Shown in pieces: positions 18,183-28,715 of a stretch of 52,869 nucleotides of DNA (positions within the stretch are counted from its first letter, which is position 1; every line of letters begins with the position of its first letter). The stretch is taken from assembly GCA_016872515.1 (NCBI GenBank), contig VGZR01000016.1, positions 1 to 52,869 of the forward strand. Reading direction: 5' to 3'. Source of the stretch: SAR202 cluster bacterium (GTDB lineage: Bacteria > Chloroflexota > Dehalococcoidia > Lucifugimonadales > VGZR01). Below the pieces are notes generated by a model. It saw only the letters and a list, made by a program, of their open reading frames with translations, was not told the origin of the DNA and did not search any database. A program made the position numbers and the translations under genes.

Positions 18183-20766
18183 TTAGGAGTTGGAAGGGGT
18201 TCCCGGCTTGCGGCGTAGGCGGAGCCACCAGAAGCCGCCGCCCACGGCAAGGACTCCGGCGATAGCGGCGACGACGGCAATGATGGCGACGGGCGAACCG
18301 CCCGAACCGGCGGAGGCAGCCGGGGCAGACGCTGCGGCGGCCGTGGCCGCGGTGTCGAGGTGGGAGCCCGCCGTTTCGACTGAGGATTGGGTCTGCCGAG
18401 AAGCGACGGTCTCGGCGCGGGCGTCACTGGAAGCAGGCGCTGGAGTGGCCGCCTGACCCTCACTGGCGGCTGCGCCGTTGGCAGTGGTGTCCCCGCTGGC
18501 AACCGTGGGCGCTGGTTCATCGGCGGGCGCGACGACAGTGACGGCGCCGAGGAGACGCTCGACGCGGACGGCGTAGCCGCCGGGGATGCGCGGCGTCCGG
18601 GTGAAGCTGATGGTGCGCGACTCACCCGCGTCCAGAGGCACGGTGTAGGCGATCTCAACCGTCTCAGCGACCCAGAGGCTGGCGGGATAGGTGCCGTCTC
18701 CATCGCCGATGTTGCGTACCTGCGCCGTGATTGTGACGGCCTGGCCCGGCGCGGGTGTGGCCGGCTCGATGGACAGGCCGGTGACCTCGAACTTCGGTTC
18801 GTCGAGCTCCTCGCTGCCGGTGATGGCGATGGTGGAGAAGCCAAGGACGACGACGGTGTAGAAAACGCGCTCCCTGTCTTCGCGGACACGTTTGGTCTCG
18901 AACGGCACCAGGTGTTGGTCTCTTTGTTGAGGTGTTGGAACTGGAGCGACCATTTGTGGACATCGTTCGCCTCGAGCCAGGCTTTCTCGACGAAGATAGT
19001 CACGTGGGCAGCTTGGATGTCCTCCGGCTCAGCGCCCTCGACGTTGATGTGGCAAGCCGAGTTGAGTTTGAGGCCGGATCGAAGGCCGGGGCGCTGGTGG
19101 GCAGCCCCTCGAGGCTTTCGACCGTGACCTGGAGGCTGGTGAGGTCTTCAGTGAACTTCGCCAGCAAGCTGCTCAGCGGCGGCGGGCTGCCGACGAGTTT
19201 GGCCGAGGCGTCTGCCTTGGTCTGGGCGACGCCGTAGAGCGAGGTCTTATCGGAGAGTTCGGTACCTCGGGAAGAGGCAGGTCGGGGTCCGGGACGGGCG
19301 GCCCCTCCCTGATGAGTTGCTCGACGGGGACATTGGGAAGCTCTTCGAGAACCACTTCGTTTGGGAGATTGAAGAGGGTATCGGGGGCGGCATCGGGCAG
19401 GCGATCGATGAGCTTGTCCTTGTCCATGGCTTGGAGGATTTCGACGACCTTATCGGTGACGAGGCCGTCGAGTATCTCGGCGGCCTTGCCGGGGTTCTGG
19501 TCGGCGAGGATATCGGTAGCCTTCGCGGTGTCGAGGCGCCCGACGATATCGGCGGCCTTATCAACGCCGACATCTTCGAGCACATCGACGGCCTTACCCA
19601 CATCCTCTTGCTCCTCGATGATACCGACCGCGGCCTCGGTGTTCATGGACTCGACGAGGTCGGCGGCCTCTTCCCTGGAGAGGTTCCCGACGATCTTGGC
19701 AGCCTTCTCCCTATTGGGCTTCTCCAGAATCTCGACCTCCTTGTCGCGCCCAAGGTCGGCCACGAGGCCGGTGGCCGTGTCCTCGTCGAGGAAGTTGACA
19801 GCGTCAACTGCGTCGTTGGTGTCGAGTTCTTCGAGCTTCTTGACTGCGTCCTCTTTGGTGCGGCCCTTGAGGTCTTCGACGACCACGACGATCTCGGGGC
19901 GCGGCGTGGGTGTCGGCGTCGGAGTGGGTTTCTCGGGGCGGGCCTTCTCCGGCTCCCTAGTCGCCTCTCGCTTAGTCTCGCCAGCGTTGGGCCTGTCTTC
20001 AGTCTTCTTGTCTTCGACGGCCTCGGTAGGGGTCTCGCCAAGGCGTGAAGGCGGCGTTGGCGACGGCGCGGCCGTGATGGCGACCTCAACCGAGATGGGC
20101 GTCGCGGTCGGCGTATCAAGGCGGCCCTTCTCTTTGCCGGAGGCGGTCGGCTCTGTTTCCTTCTTCGCTTTCTCGACGACTTCTGTGGGCGTCACAAGCC
20201 GCCGCGAACGAGGCGTCGGTGTCGGTGTGGCCGTGACAAGGACATCATCGAGGGAAACGGGGGTGGCCGCCGGTCCGGCTACCTCCTCTTCCTTTCCCTT
20301 GATAGGCTTAGGGGTGTCGTCGGCAGGCTTTGACCGCTTGACGGCCTCGGTAGGTGTCTCCGCGAGGTTCCTGCCCCTCTGAGGGTTCGCTTCCGCGCGG
20401 ACGACATCAGGAACGGGCGTTGCGGTAGGCGGCAAGGGTGTCGCTGTGGGTGGAATAGGTGTGGCATTGGGCGGGACAGGCGTGGCTGTCGCCTGGACAG
20501 GGGTCGCGCTCACCGGCGCCGGTTGGCCTTTGCCATCGTCGCCCGGGTCGTTGGGCCCGCTCGCCGGGACGCCCGGCTGGCTATTGACGGCGAAGAGCGA
20601 GGCTGCGGCAGGGGGGAGCGCCCTGTGGTTCAGGACGGCCCGCGAAGGCACAGGATACGCCGACTATGGCGAGGGCGGCGACGAGGACGAGAAAGGACAG
20701 GAGCGCCGCCCAGCGTGGATGGCTGGCGAACCGGGGCAGTCTCACGACGCTTAGTAGCCTGTCCAT
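18183..20766 (-). pseudogene. Large surface protein: helical MgtE_N-like repeats, PGF-pre-PGF domain, CARDB domain, C-terminal anchor; four frameshifts
   Basis: Read from 20766: an N-terminal membrane segment (LLSFLVLVAALAIVG), then a frame change near 20610 at a six-G run. A long Pro/Thr spacer with repeated TPTPTP words follows. About 19880-19330 encodes short helical repeats with D-x-A-x-D-I-x-x-x-L periodicity resembling the MgtE N-terminal domain. After frame changes near 19260 and 19075 comes a PGF-pre-PGF domain (INVEGAEPEDIQAAHVTIFV, then LEANDVHKWSLQFQ), continuing after another change near 18905 (LGFSTIAITG). It ends in a CARDB-like domain (VTGLSIEPATPAPGQAV), an Ala/Thr spacer, one membrane span and Arg residues. 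Probably cell-surface; function unknown. Confidence 0.7.
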
Positions 20767-20826
20767 AGCGTTGGCCTATAGACCGATGATACACGACATA
20801 GCGCAAGCAGCGCGCACACGACTTGG

Positions 20827-21752
20827 CTAGAGCAGAGATATGCCGGTGATGCCTGTGACGATGAGGGCGATAGCGACAGCCTTGAGGATCAGGGTGTCGC
20901 GGCGGAGGGGTTCGTTCATCACATTCCAATACTTGGTACTCAGGAGCGTACTGAGGACGAATATCCAAACGGGTACGGTGCCGATGACGGTCGCGACGAC
21001 GGACACCGAGCCGGTGGCGGTCGCCTGGAGGATGAACAGGATGGCGATGGGAAAGAGGACGAACTCCGCTCCCACGACCAAGGCGAGCGTGCTTGGATCG
21101 CGCGCGGAGGCGGCAATCTGCCGGATGGCGCCGCCCCGCAGGTTGATGGCGAGGCCCGCGAACATGCCGACGCGTAGCAGCCAGAAGCCGGTCAGGGGCT
21201 CCATCTCTTCCAAGGCGTATTCTGCATGACCTGGCCCGAGGCCATGAAAAAGCTGGCGGCCGCCAGGACGAAGAAGGCGCTGTCGAACTTGAAGCCTCCG
21301 CCATCGCCTCCACGCTGGAACGAGATGAGGACGGTGCCCAAGACGGCCAGGACGATGCCGCCCCACTGGAAGGCGGTCTAGACTTCGCCCTCCGCCGTGG
21401 GCTGCAGATGGGGCAACAGGAACACGGCCATGATGGCGACATAGACGGGGTTGATGTTGACGATCGGCCAGACGCGGGAGACTTCGGCGTTGCGCAGGAC
21501 GCGGTAAATGAGGTTGGCGGCGATGCCCCAGGAGATGCCGCCGGCAACGATGACGAAGACGTAGCGCAGCGGCACGCCTTCGGGTATGGGGTAGAGGTAG
21601 GACATCACGAGGGCGTGTGGCAGAGTGGCGAGGGTGAACCAGCCGAGGAACACCTGAGCGCTCGGCAGCCGCTTGCTGACGAGGACCTTCTCGACGAGGG
21701 TACCCGCCGCGATGAGGGCTGTGGCCAAGAAGAGCAGCGCCGTCCACGACAT
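20827..21752 (-). pseudogene. EamA/DMT-family transporter, in-frame TAG and one frameshift
   Basis: Ten-helix drug/metabolite transporter type. The first half (from ATG 21752) reads helices such as LLFLATALIAAGTLVEKVLV and RYVFVIVAGGISWGIAANLI. A TAG at 21380-21378 splits GEV from TAFQWGGIVLAVLGTVLISF, still in the same frame. The frame then shifts near 21215 (MQNT into ALEEMEPLTGFWLLRVGM) and runs through the last helices to a TAG at 20827. The total of about 307 codons matches the family. Substrate unknown. Confidence 0.78.
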
Positions 21753-21836
21753 ATGCTAGTTGCGGCTCATGATAGCCGATACGTGAGCGATAGGGCCAAG
21801 TCAGGGCGAGCCGGCCGAATGGCGGGTGGCGCTACA

Positions 21837-22814
21837 TCATGCGCAGCGGGGGTCGTCGAGACGCCAGCGGCGGAACGTGGGGGTCTCGTTGCGCGCGAGG
21901 TTGGAGCGCACTTCTTCCCAGCGCAGGCGCCACTCGGCCGCGTCGTGCAGCTCGGTCTCCGGACGGGCGCGCGAGCGGGCGACGAAGCCAGGGAAGAAGG
22001 GGCGGCCTGTCGGGTGGCCGATGGGCTGGTAGCGGATGTCGAAGCTCCAGCGGATGGTGTCGCTGTTATTGGGGAGCGAGGAATGCATGGTCTTGGTGTG
22101 CATGAAGTACACGTCGCCGGGGGACATGGGCACGGGAGTCTGGTTGGGGCCGAGGTACTGGTCGGGGATGTGGAGGCCGTTCTGCTTGGGAGAGCGCAGG
22201 CAGTGGAGGGCCAGCTCGCCCTCGTGGCTCCCCGGGACGGTCACGAGGCAGCCGTTCTCGACGGTTGCCTCGGTGAGGGGGAACCAGACAGTGAGGATAT
22301 TAGAGCGGTCGGCTTCGGCGAGACCCACGCCGAGGTCTTGGTGCCAACTGGTCTTGGCGACGAGGGAGTTGCCGAGGGCATCCTTCGGCAGCAGGCGCTC
22401 GGGCGGCTTGATGCGGACGTGCTGGATAGGGTTGGACAGTATCTCGGGACCGATGAACTCCTCGACGGCGTCGAGGAGGCGCGGGCTGCGCAGGAGGTTG
22501 AAGACAGCAGGCCCGAAGTGGAACGGGGTGTCCTCGGCGATGTTGGACTGGGGGAGCGAGATGTCGAGGTGCTGGATGACCTCGCTGGGCGGGACCTCGC
22601 CCATGATGCGGGTGAGGCGCTGGCCGAAGGGGAGGCCGGAAAAGGTCTGCGAGAGCCTGCCCTCCTTATGCCATTTGGCGGCCAGCCGGCCGAGCAGGCG
22701 CGAATACTCGTCCACGACCGGCGCGAGGTCAAGCTCCCAGCTCAGGAGGCCCTTGACCACAACGTAGCCCTGCTCCTGGAAGACGTCCATGTGGCTTCTG
22801 GTGAGTGTGGTCAT
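21837..22814 (-). CDS. Phytanoyl-CoA dioxygenase (PhyH) family protein
   Basis: 325 residues, Fe(II)/2-oxoglutarate oxygenase fold. Iron ligands H158 and D160 (SWHQDLG) and H244 (TMHSSLPNN), with the 2-oxoglutarate Arg R255 (DTIRWSFD). It hydroxylates or oxidatively cleaves an unknown small molecule; PhyH families are often expanded in SAR202-like Chloroflexota. Its ATG overlaps the TGA of the upstream permease gene by 4 bases (ATGA), so the two are co-transcribed. The open frame is intact. Confidence 0.92.
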   Translation of the reverse strand: MTTLTRSHMDVFQEQGYVVVKGLLSWELDLAPVVDEYSRLLGRLAAKWHKEGRLSQTFSGLPFGQRLTRIMGEVPPSEVIQHLDISLPQSNIAEDTPFHFGPAVFNLLRSPRLLDAVEEFIGPEILSNPIQHVRIKPPERLLPKDALGNSLVAKTSWHQDLGVGLAEADRSNILTVWFPLTEATVENGCLVTVPGSHEGELALHCLRSPKQNGLHIPDQYLGPNQTPVPMSPGDVYFMHTKTMHSSLPNNSDTIRWSFDIRYQPIGHPTGRPFFPGFVARSRARPETELHDAAEWRLRWEEVRSNLARNETPTFRRWRLDDPRCA

Positions 22815-24203
22815 GCCGTTTTCTCCTCCGGACGCAACGCCGTTTCCGGCGACATCAAGGGCGGACGACGGTGGCGATAGTATAGCACTTTGCGGGAACG
22901 CGCCGCCGCTGTGCCGCTACGTCGGAGGTAGTAGTGGAGCCAGACCCAGACAGCGGAGACGGCCAGGGTGCCGATGACGCAGAAGAGGCTGTACTCGAAG
23001 AAGTGCCAGAAGCTGATGTGGTAGCCCTTGGACCGGGCGGCATTGACGACGACGTTGGCGGACGCGCCGATCATTGTGGCGTTGCCGCCGAGGTCGGCGC
23101 CGAGGATGAGCGCCCACCACAGGGGGTTGATGACGCCTTCCGCTGCGGAGGGTATCTGCTTGACGACCTCGGCCATGGCGGCGGTGTACGGGATGTTGTC
23201 CATGATGCCGGAGGCCGCGCCGCAGTCCCAGACGAGGAGCATGGCAAGGGGCCGGTCTCCCCGCGGGCGACGGCTTCGTCGCCGCCGGAGATGGCGATCA
23301 TGATGTCCTTGACCTCGGTGATGACGCCCGTCTCCACCCCAAGTTGCCCACCAGGATAAAGAGGCCGAGCGTCGGCCACTCCACCCCGTGGAGCACCTGA
23401 CGGACATCGATCCTGCTTACCAAGACCATGAGTGCGGCCCCCATCATGGCGACGAAGGCGACCTCGACATGGACAAGGTTATGCAGCAGGAAGCCGAGGA
23501 TGGTGAGGCAGAACACCGCCCCCACCCGCAGCAGGAGCAGTCTGTCCTTGATGAGCTCTTCTTGTGGAGCGTCCATCAGGGCTTGGCGCTTGTCGGCGGT
23601 CACGCGGACATCCTTGCGGAACCAGACCCACATGAGACCGATGAGGACGAACATACACAGGATGCTGACCGGGGCGACGTTGAGCATGAAGGTGACAAAT
23701 GGGATGTCGGCGGCACTGGCGACGATGATGTTCGGGGGGTCGCCGATGACGGTGGCGGTGCCGCCGACGTTGGAGGCGAAGACCTCGCCGAGGAAGAAGG
23801 GGATGGGGTTGAGCTCGAGGGTCTTGCAGAGGGCGATGGTGACCGGAAGCATGATGACGACGGTGGTGACGTTGTCTATGAAGGCGGAGACAACGGCGGT
23901 GACCAAGGCCAGGAGGACCAGGACGCCGATGCAGCTGCCTTTCATCATACGGATGCCCTTGGTCGCGATCCAGTCGAAGATACCGGTGCGGGCCATGATG
24001 TCGGCGACAATCATCATGGCCGCCAGGAGGAGAATGACGTTCATGTCTATGTGGCGGAGTGCGTCTTCGCTATCGATGAAGCCGGCCAGCACCACAAAGG
24101 CGGCGCCGATGAGGACGACGACCGTGGGATTTGGCTTCCCGCGGATGATGAAGAGATAGACGAGGCCGAAGACGATGGCGGCCCCGATGGCTTGGCCGCT
24201 CAT
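22811..24203 (-). pseudogene. ArsB/NhaD/SLC13-like ion permease, two homopolymer frameshifts
   Basis: Multi-span permease. The first part (from ATG 24203) has the typical loop GGTATVIGDPPNIIVA and many helices. The frame slips near 23345 at GGGG (GNLG into VETGVITEVKDIMIAIS) and again near 23245 at CCCC (GETGPL into AMLLVWDCGAASG). It continues through IMDNIPYTAAMAEVV and the second loop GADLGGNATMIGASANVVV. The reassembled length is about 464 codons. Both slips are at 4-base homopolymers, which favours sequencing indels. Its stop overlaps the PhyH start. Related proteins export arsenite or exchange Na+/H+ or anions; the ion is not determined. Confidence 0.82.
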
Positions 24204-24391
24204 GTCCCCGTTTCCCCGGTGAGCAGGGCACGGACTTCTGTCGTGCTATCCATAAGGCATGGCCCTAGTTCTTGGCCAAGGCTACGACAGCCAGAGAATT
24301 GTACCATAGCGGGGAGGGGTTTCATGTATCTTAACCCCATTGGAGATGCGGCGTTGTATTTCGCTAGAGGACAGGTGAGGTGAGCCGGGCC

Positions 24392-25087
24392 ATGAAGAGG
24401 GTTATCGCGGCGGCAGTGGTGGCGACTGCCACGCTCGTGGCGTCATGTGGCGGGACGGTGACGCCCTCCGCAGCACCATCCCCTACTCTGCGGGCCGGAA
24501 TCCCCACGCCGGTTGAGCAGACGGCGACGCCCGTCCTGCCAGAGCAGGGCGAAGTGGCAATGACGGTGGCCGAGGGAACGAAGGCCGCCTACATCGTGCG
24601 GGAGCAGCTCGCGAGACTCGATTTCCCGAATGACGCGGTGGGCATCACCAAGCAGGTGGAGGGCGCCGTCGTTTTCAAGGCCGACGGGACGGTGGATGCG
24701 GAGCGGTCGAGGCTGCGGGTGGACCTGCGGACGCTGAACAGCGACGAGAGCCGCCGGGACAACTTCGTGCGGGAAAACACGTTGCAGACCTCGCGGTTCC
24801 CGTTCGCGGAGCTGGCTGTGCAGCGCGTCGAAGGGCTCTCATGGCCGCTGCCGACGTCGGGGCACGCGGAGTTTCAGGTGCATGGCGACATGACCATCCA
24901 CGGGGTGACCAAGCCGCTGACGTGGCAGGTGACCGCGACATTTTCGAAGAGCAGTGTGTCGGGGCAGGCGACGACCAATTTCAAGTTCGGCGACTTCAAC
25001 ATGAGCGTACCGAGGGTGTTTGTGGTGTTGAGCGTGGAAGACAATATCCAGCTGCGCATCGAGTTCGAGATGAGGCGTACGGGCTAG
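24392..25087 (+). CDS. YceI-domain lipoprotein
   Basis: 231 residues from ATG 24392, preceded by GGACAGGTGAGG; GTG 24380 is a possible earlier start. The lipobox LVASC puts the lipidated Cys at 19, followed by a Pro/Thr spacer. The YceI lipocalin-like domain covers about 55-228: VEGAVVFKADGTVDAERS, DNFVRENTLQTSRFPFAE and MTIHGVTKPLTWQV. YceI domains bind isoprenoid-type lipids in the envelope. It is divergent from the permease/PhyH operon across a 188-base gap. Confidence 0.9.
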   Translation: MKRVIAAAVVATATLVASCGGTVTPSAAPSPTLRAGIPTPVEQTATPVLPEQGEVAMTVAEGTKAAYIVREQLARLDFPNDAVGITKQVEGAVVFKADGTVDAERSRLRVDLRTLNSDESRRDNFVRENTLQTSRFPFAELAVQRVEGLSWPLPTSGHAEFQVHGDMTIHGVTKPLTWQVTATFSKSSVSGQATTNFKFGDFNMSVPRVFVVLSVEDNIQLRIEFEMRRTG

Positions 25088-25394
25088 GATAGTCACGCCT
25101 CCCTATCGTTCGTGCGAGCGTTTGTGACGGCGCGCACAATTTTGACAATCGTAAAAGACGTGTTTTGAGTTGGTCTTCTAGGGCTAGGTCGAAGCGCTAG
25201 GACCACGGAATGCGCGTGTGGTCTTCGGAGCGGGTTGGGTACTTCCGCCAGACCGATCGAAGCGCCGGTCCGACGAACCAGAAAAGCCCCTGAGCGCACC
25301 AGGCGAACGAGTGGAGCCCGCATTAAGCCGCACGGCGCTGTAGGAATGTTACTGACGAAGTGCGGCGGCTTGTTTTCGTCTGAGGAGGTGCAAG
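25088..25394. other. Intergenic stretch between YceI and USP genes
   Basis: 307 bases without a supported gene. It is less GC-rich at 25130-25175, where TTTTGACAATCG gives a -35-like TTGACA, but I see no good -10 at the right distance. A GGAGG lies 8 bases before the USP start. Nothing else is recognised. Confidence 0.4.
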
Positions 25395-25825
25395 ATGTTC
25401 AAGAAAGTGCTGATTCCGATGGACGGGACGAAGGCAGCCAAGGGGGTTTTCCGATAGTGAATGGTGACCTTGCACCCGATGCCGAGGTGATTCTGGTGCA
25501 TATCGTGATGCAGGCGCGGTCACGCATGGTGGGCGGAATGCTGCGGGACGGACGGCAGATCGAAGATGATGAGAAGGAACGAGCGCTGGCGTATCTCACG
25601 GGCTTCGCGCACCACCTTCCGGAGGGCATCAAAGTCCGACCTGAAGTGAGCGTGGCCGAGCCTGTGGCGCGAGGGATCGTCAATTTCGCCAGCCATGAGC
25701 AAGTGGACGTCATAGCGATGTACACGCACGACAGGAACCCGGTGCTGAAGATCGTGACTGGCAGCGTGGCCGACGCGGTGCGCAAGACGACCAATCTCAT
25801 CGCGGTAAAGGTGTACCGCCCGAAG
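25395..25825 (+). pseudogene. Universal stress protein (UspA fold), frameshifted
   Basis: Begins MFKKVLIPMDGTKAA at ATG 25395 after GAGGAGG. The frame is broken after about 45 bases at a GGGGGTTTT run. It resumes as FPIVNGDLAPDAEVILVHIV in another frame, then EQVDVIAMYTHDRNP and GSVADAVRKTTNLIAVKVYR, the usual USP core and end. Neither frame gives a clear stop before the next gene, so the 3' end is unresolved; recognisable homology stops near 25825. The homopolymer position suggests an indel artefact. Confidence 0.75.
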
Positions 25826-25934
25826 GAGCTGGCGCTCGCGAAGGCGTCGCAAAGGGACGTACGAGGGAGTCCCTCCAAACCGCCGGACGTAGTAGAATCT
25901 CCGGCGATACGTCTCATGGGAGAGGGATCCCCCA

Positions 25935-26552
25935 ATGATAAGGGCTGCGTTCTTTGGGCTCCTAGCCGTGCTATTGGGAGCGATGGCCTGCGGCTCCAGC
26001 GCCACCACGCAGCCGACGCCGACCGCCCAGGAACCCACGCCGTCAGCGGGCGCGGCGCCCTCGCCGACCCAAGAGGGCATCGTGGCGGACAAGCGCACCA
26101 TCAAGCCCGATGTGCAGGGAGAGGGTACGCCCATCGCGAAGGCGGGTACGCCTGCCGTAGCGGCGTTCCCAGACCACATAGGCACGTGCAAGATCGAGCC
26201 GAAGAGCAACTGCGAGGGGGCTGACATGCGCGGGGCCGACTTGGCTGCCTACCGCGCGCAGGGCTTTCAGCCGGCGGTGCATGCCGACCTCAAGGGGGCC
26301 AACCTGCATAACGCCGACCTGACCGGCGCCGACCTTGAAAAGGCTCGGCTGGACGAGGCGAACCTGAGCGGCGCGAACCTCACCGATACCAACCTCACCG
26401 AGGTGACGATGTACAAGGCCGACCTGCGGGGCGCCAACCTCACGGGCGCGAACATGACCTTCGCGGACCTGGAGGACGCGCTGCTCGAGGGGGCCATTTT
26501 CTGCCGGACGACGATGCCCGACGGCACGGTGAACAACGAGGGCTGCCCGTAG
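25935..26552 (+). CDS. Pentapeptide-repeat lipoprotein
   Basis: 205 residues. Signal peptide with lipobox GAMAC (Cys 19), a Thr/Pro spacer and a central linker with two Cys. Pentapeptide repeats run from about 26222 to 26500 (ADLKGANLHNADLTGADL, ANLSGANLTDTNL, ADLRGANLTGANM), about 14 units forming a right-handed beta helix. It ends with a short Cys-containing tail (FCRTTMPDGTVNNEGCP). It is exposed outside the membrane; no target is known. Confidence 0.88.
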   Translation: MIRAAFFGLLAVLLGAMACGSSATTQPTPTAQEPTPSAGAAPSPTQEGIVADKRTIKPDVQGEGTPIAKAGTPAVAAFPDHIGTCKIEPKSNCEGADMRGADLAAYRAQGFQPAVHADLKGANLHNADLTGADLEKARLDEANLSGANLTDTNLTEVTMYKADLRGANLTGANMTFADLEDALLEGAIFCRTTMPDGTVNNEGCP

Positions 26553-26566
26553 GGCGAACTGTTCAC

Positions 26567-27000
26567 CTAGGCTCTCCGCCAAGTACGCCCGCGTCCGCCT
26601 CTCCGCACTGGGGATACCTGTTTCTCCGCTTTGACCAGGGCGTTCGCCTCGGCTTTGACTTCGCCATCCATCCGCACACTATGCGCCTCCAACCGCTCGA
26701 CGATCTGGCCAATCTTGACCTCCCCATTTCGCCTTGAAGCGGTTCGACTGTTCACTTCTGGCGCCGACGAAGGTGATGAGTTCGCCTTTGATGTCTTGAG
26801 AAACCTCACCGTCCATCTCGACGATGACTTGGTTCCCCTAGGCGTCCTGCGCGACCACGTTGTTCCCTGATACCTCAACGACCGTGAGGCCGCGGTGTTC
26901 GCGCTGAGGCCGGACTGGGACGACCATGACTTTCAGGGTGCTCTGGGCGCCCGCTTTGCCTTCAAAGAAGAGGCCCCCAATCTGCGGGCCTCTTCGCAGG
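26567..27000 (-). pseudogene. Decayed surface-protein fragment next to the DUF5666 gene
   Basis: Read on the minus strand from about 27000: ILRRGPQIGGLFFEGKAGAQ, then LTVVEVSGNNVVAQDA, an in-frame TAG near 26837, GNQVIVEMDGEVSQDIKGEL, and after a frame change near 26740 IGQIVERLEAHSVRMDGEV to a TAG at 26567. The short beta-strand pattern resembles the DUF5666-like domains next door. No ribosome site or clear start was found. It is either the broken tail of the neighbouring gene or a separate small gene. Confidence 0.4.
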
Positions 27001-27019
27001 ATGGCTGAGAAGGGTAGTT

Positions 27020-28715
27020 TCAGTCGGATATGGGGCGCGGGCTCATCAGGCCGTTGAGGTCATCCGGGAGTGGAAGGGGCGTTGGGATGACAGTATTGGA
27101 GGTAGGGATCCGGATAGTAGTGAGCTCAGGCAAAACAGTTGCCGTTGCTGTGGGCCGGACCGGCGTTGGCGTAGGGGTATGGTTGGGTTCTTCTTGAGCT
27201 TGCGGCGTCGGCGTGGGTGCAAAATTAGAGGCCCTAACACCCGTATCCGGGAAACGATGATAGTGCCGTCCCTTGCAATGACCCCTTCGACCCGTACCGA
27301 GGCTCCAGGGGTTATCAATCCTCCCTCTATCCTTGTGTCTGTGGAGATTACGATGGCGCGGTCACCCACGCGCCAATGGTCGCCGTCGAGAAACTCGAGG
27401 ATGCCGGCGATGGTAATGCGAACGGGCCGCTCCTGCTGGGATCCGTCTTCCGGTGTGGGCGTCTCGTCCGGTTCTTCTTCGTCCTCGTTCGCATCGCGGT
27501 CTGGCGCACGAGTTCGGAGCGAGTGTGCAACGACAGTCCCGTCCTTTTGAAGTTCACCGATGGCTGCCGCGAACGCCCCTCGCGTCACCGCACCCTGGAG
27601 GTCGGTTGCGTTCGTGAGGATGACCTTAATACCGTTGATGATGAGATGGTCGCCCTCTATAGCCTCTATGCGCCCCGTCACCGCCACCTGCTCAGGCCTT
27701 CGCGGCCCTTCCGGTTCCTGTTTCGCCTGGACAGCGATGACCCTTGCAACGACCGTGCCGTCGTCGCGCCGGGTGCTCTCGACACGCGTCTGCGTCCGAT
27801 GGCCGTTTCACCAGTGACCTTCGTCTCGGGCAGGATGAAGACTCTATCGCCGCCAACAGCCCACACTGTCGGCGTCAGTGCCGTAATCTCGCCGCGTATC
27901 TCCACGGCGTTGGACTCGGATCCCTCAGACTCGTTGTCGTCCTCTTTATCCTCTCAGTCGTTCCTGCGCTCCTTAGGTTCTTTGGACCTGATTTCGGTCA
28001 CCGATAACGAGCCCTCAGACTGGATAGAAGCCTCTATCTTGACCCGCAGGCCGACGGCGAAATCACCCTCAATCTCGGCGTCGCTGCCGAGGACGAAGCG
28101 CATGCCCTTCACGGTCAACCCGTCCGCCGCCATCGCTTCGATCCTGCCCACGACTTCCACTTTCATCTTGCGCCCAGTGACTTTTCGTTCTTTGACCTCT
28201 TCTCGTTCTATGTCAGGCCTCTGGTCCTCCGCCCGCTCGCGTTCCTTCTCCTTTCGCTCTTCAGGCTCCTCGGCAAGGACACGCACTACTGGCTTGAGAG
28301 CAAACTTGTTTTCGCCTGTGACGACGAGCGAGCGCAGCCCATCTAAGTCTATGAAGACCGTGGTGGTCTCGCCCTCCACGACCCAGATGGGCCTCGTCAA
28401 ATCGAGCCTATCGCTTGGGACATCGGCCTCATACTTCACACCTGCAACGACAACCGTGGCTCTGGTGATGTGGAAGCATATCTTCGTGTAGGTGCCAGGT
28501 TCGACCTACTGCTCGCCGAGGAACCTCTGGACATCCACGATCTTGAGCAGGTCGAAGATTTCCGGTTTCTCGGTGATGGTGACCCACCGGCCTGCGTCGC
28601 CTGCCAGCAGACGGGCCTCCAATCCCTCGACTTCGACTAGCACCGCCTCGACACCAGGCCGCGGCGGGTCTATCGCCCAGAAGCTGAGGGTGCCGAATGC
28701 TGTCGAGGCGGCAAC
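27020..28715 (-). pseudogene. DUF4382 plus multiple DUF5666-type OB-fold domains, several in-frame stops and frameshifts
   Basis: Immediately after the DUF5667 gene and in the same frame. First a DUF4382 domain (FGTLSFWAIDPPRPGVEAVL, ITEKPEIFDLLKIVD), interrupted by TAG near 28508 before VEPGTYTKICFHITRATVVV. Then DUF5666-like repeats: KVEVVGRIEAMAADGLTVKG, after a TGA near 27956 EIRGEITALTPTVWAVGG, after a shift near 27790 VTGRIEAIEGDHLIINGIKV, and ITIAGILEFLDGDHW. A TPTPT spacer, reached by another shift near 27225, ends at TGA 27022-27020. Likely a secreted or anchored protein controlled by the upstream sigma factor. No single long frame remains. Confidence 0.65.
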
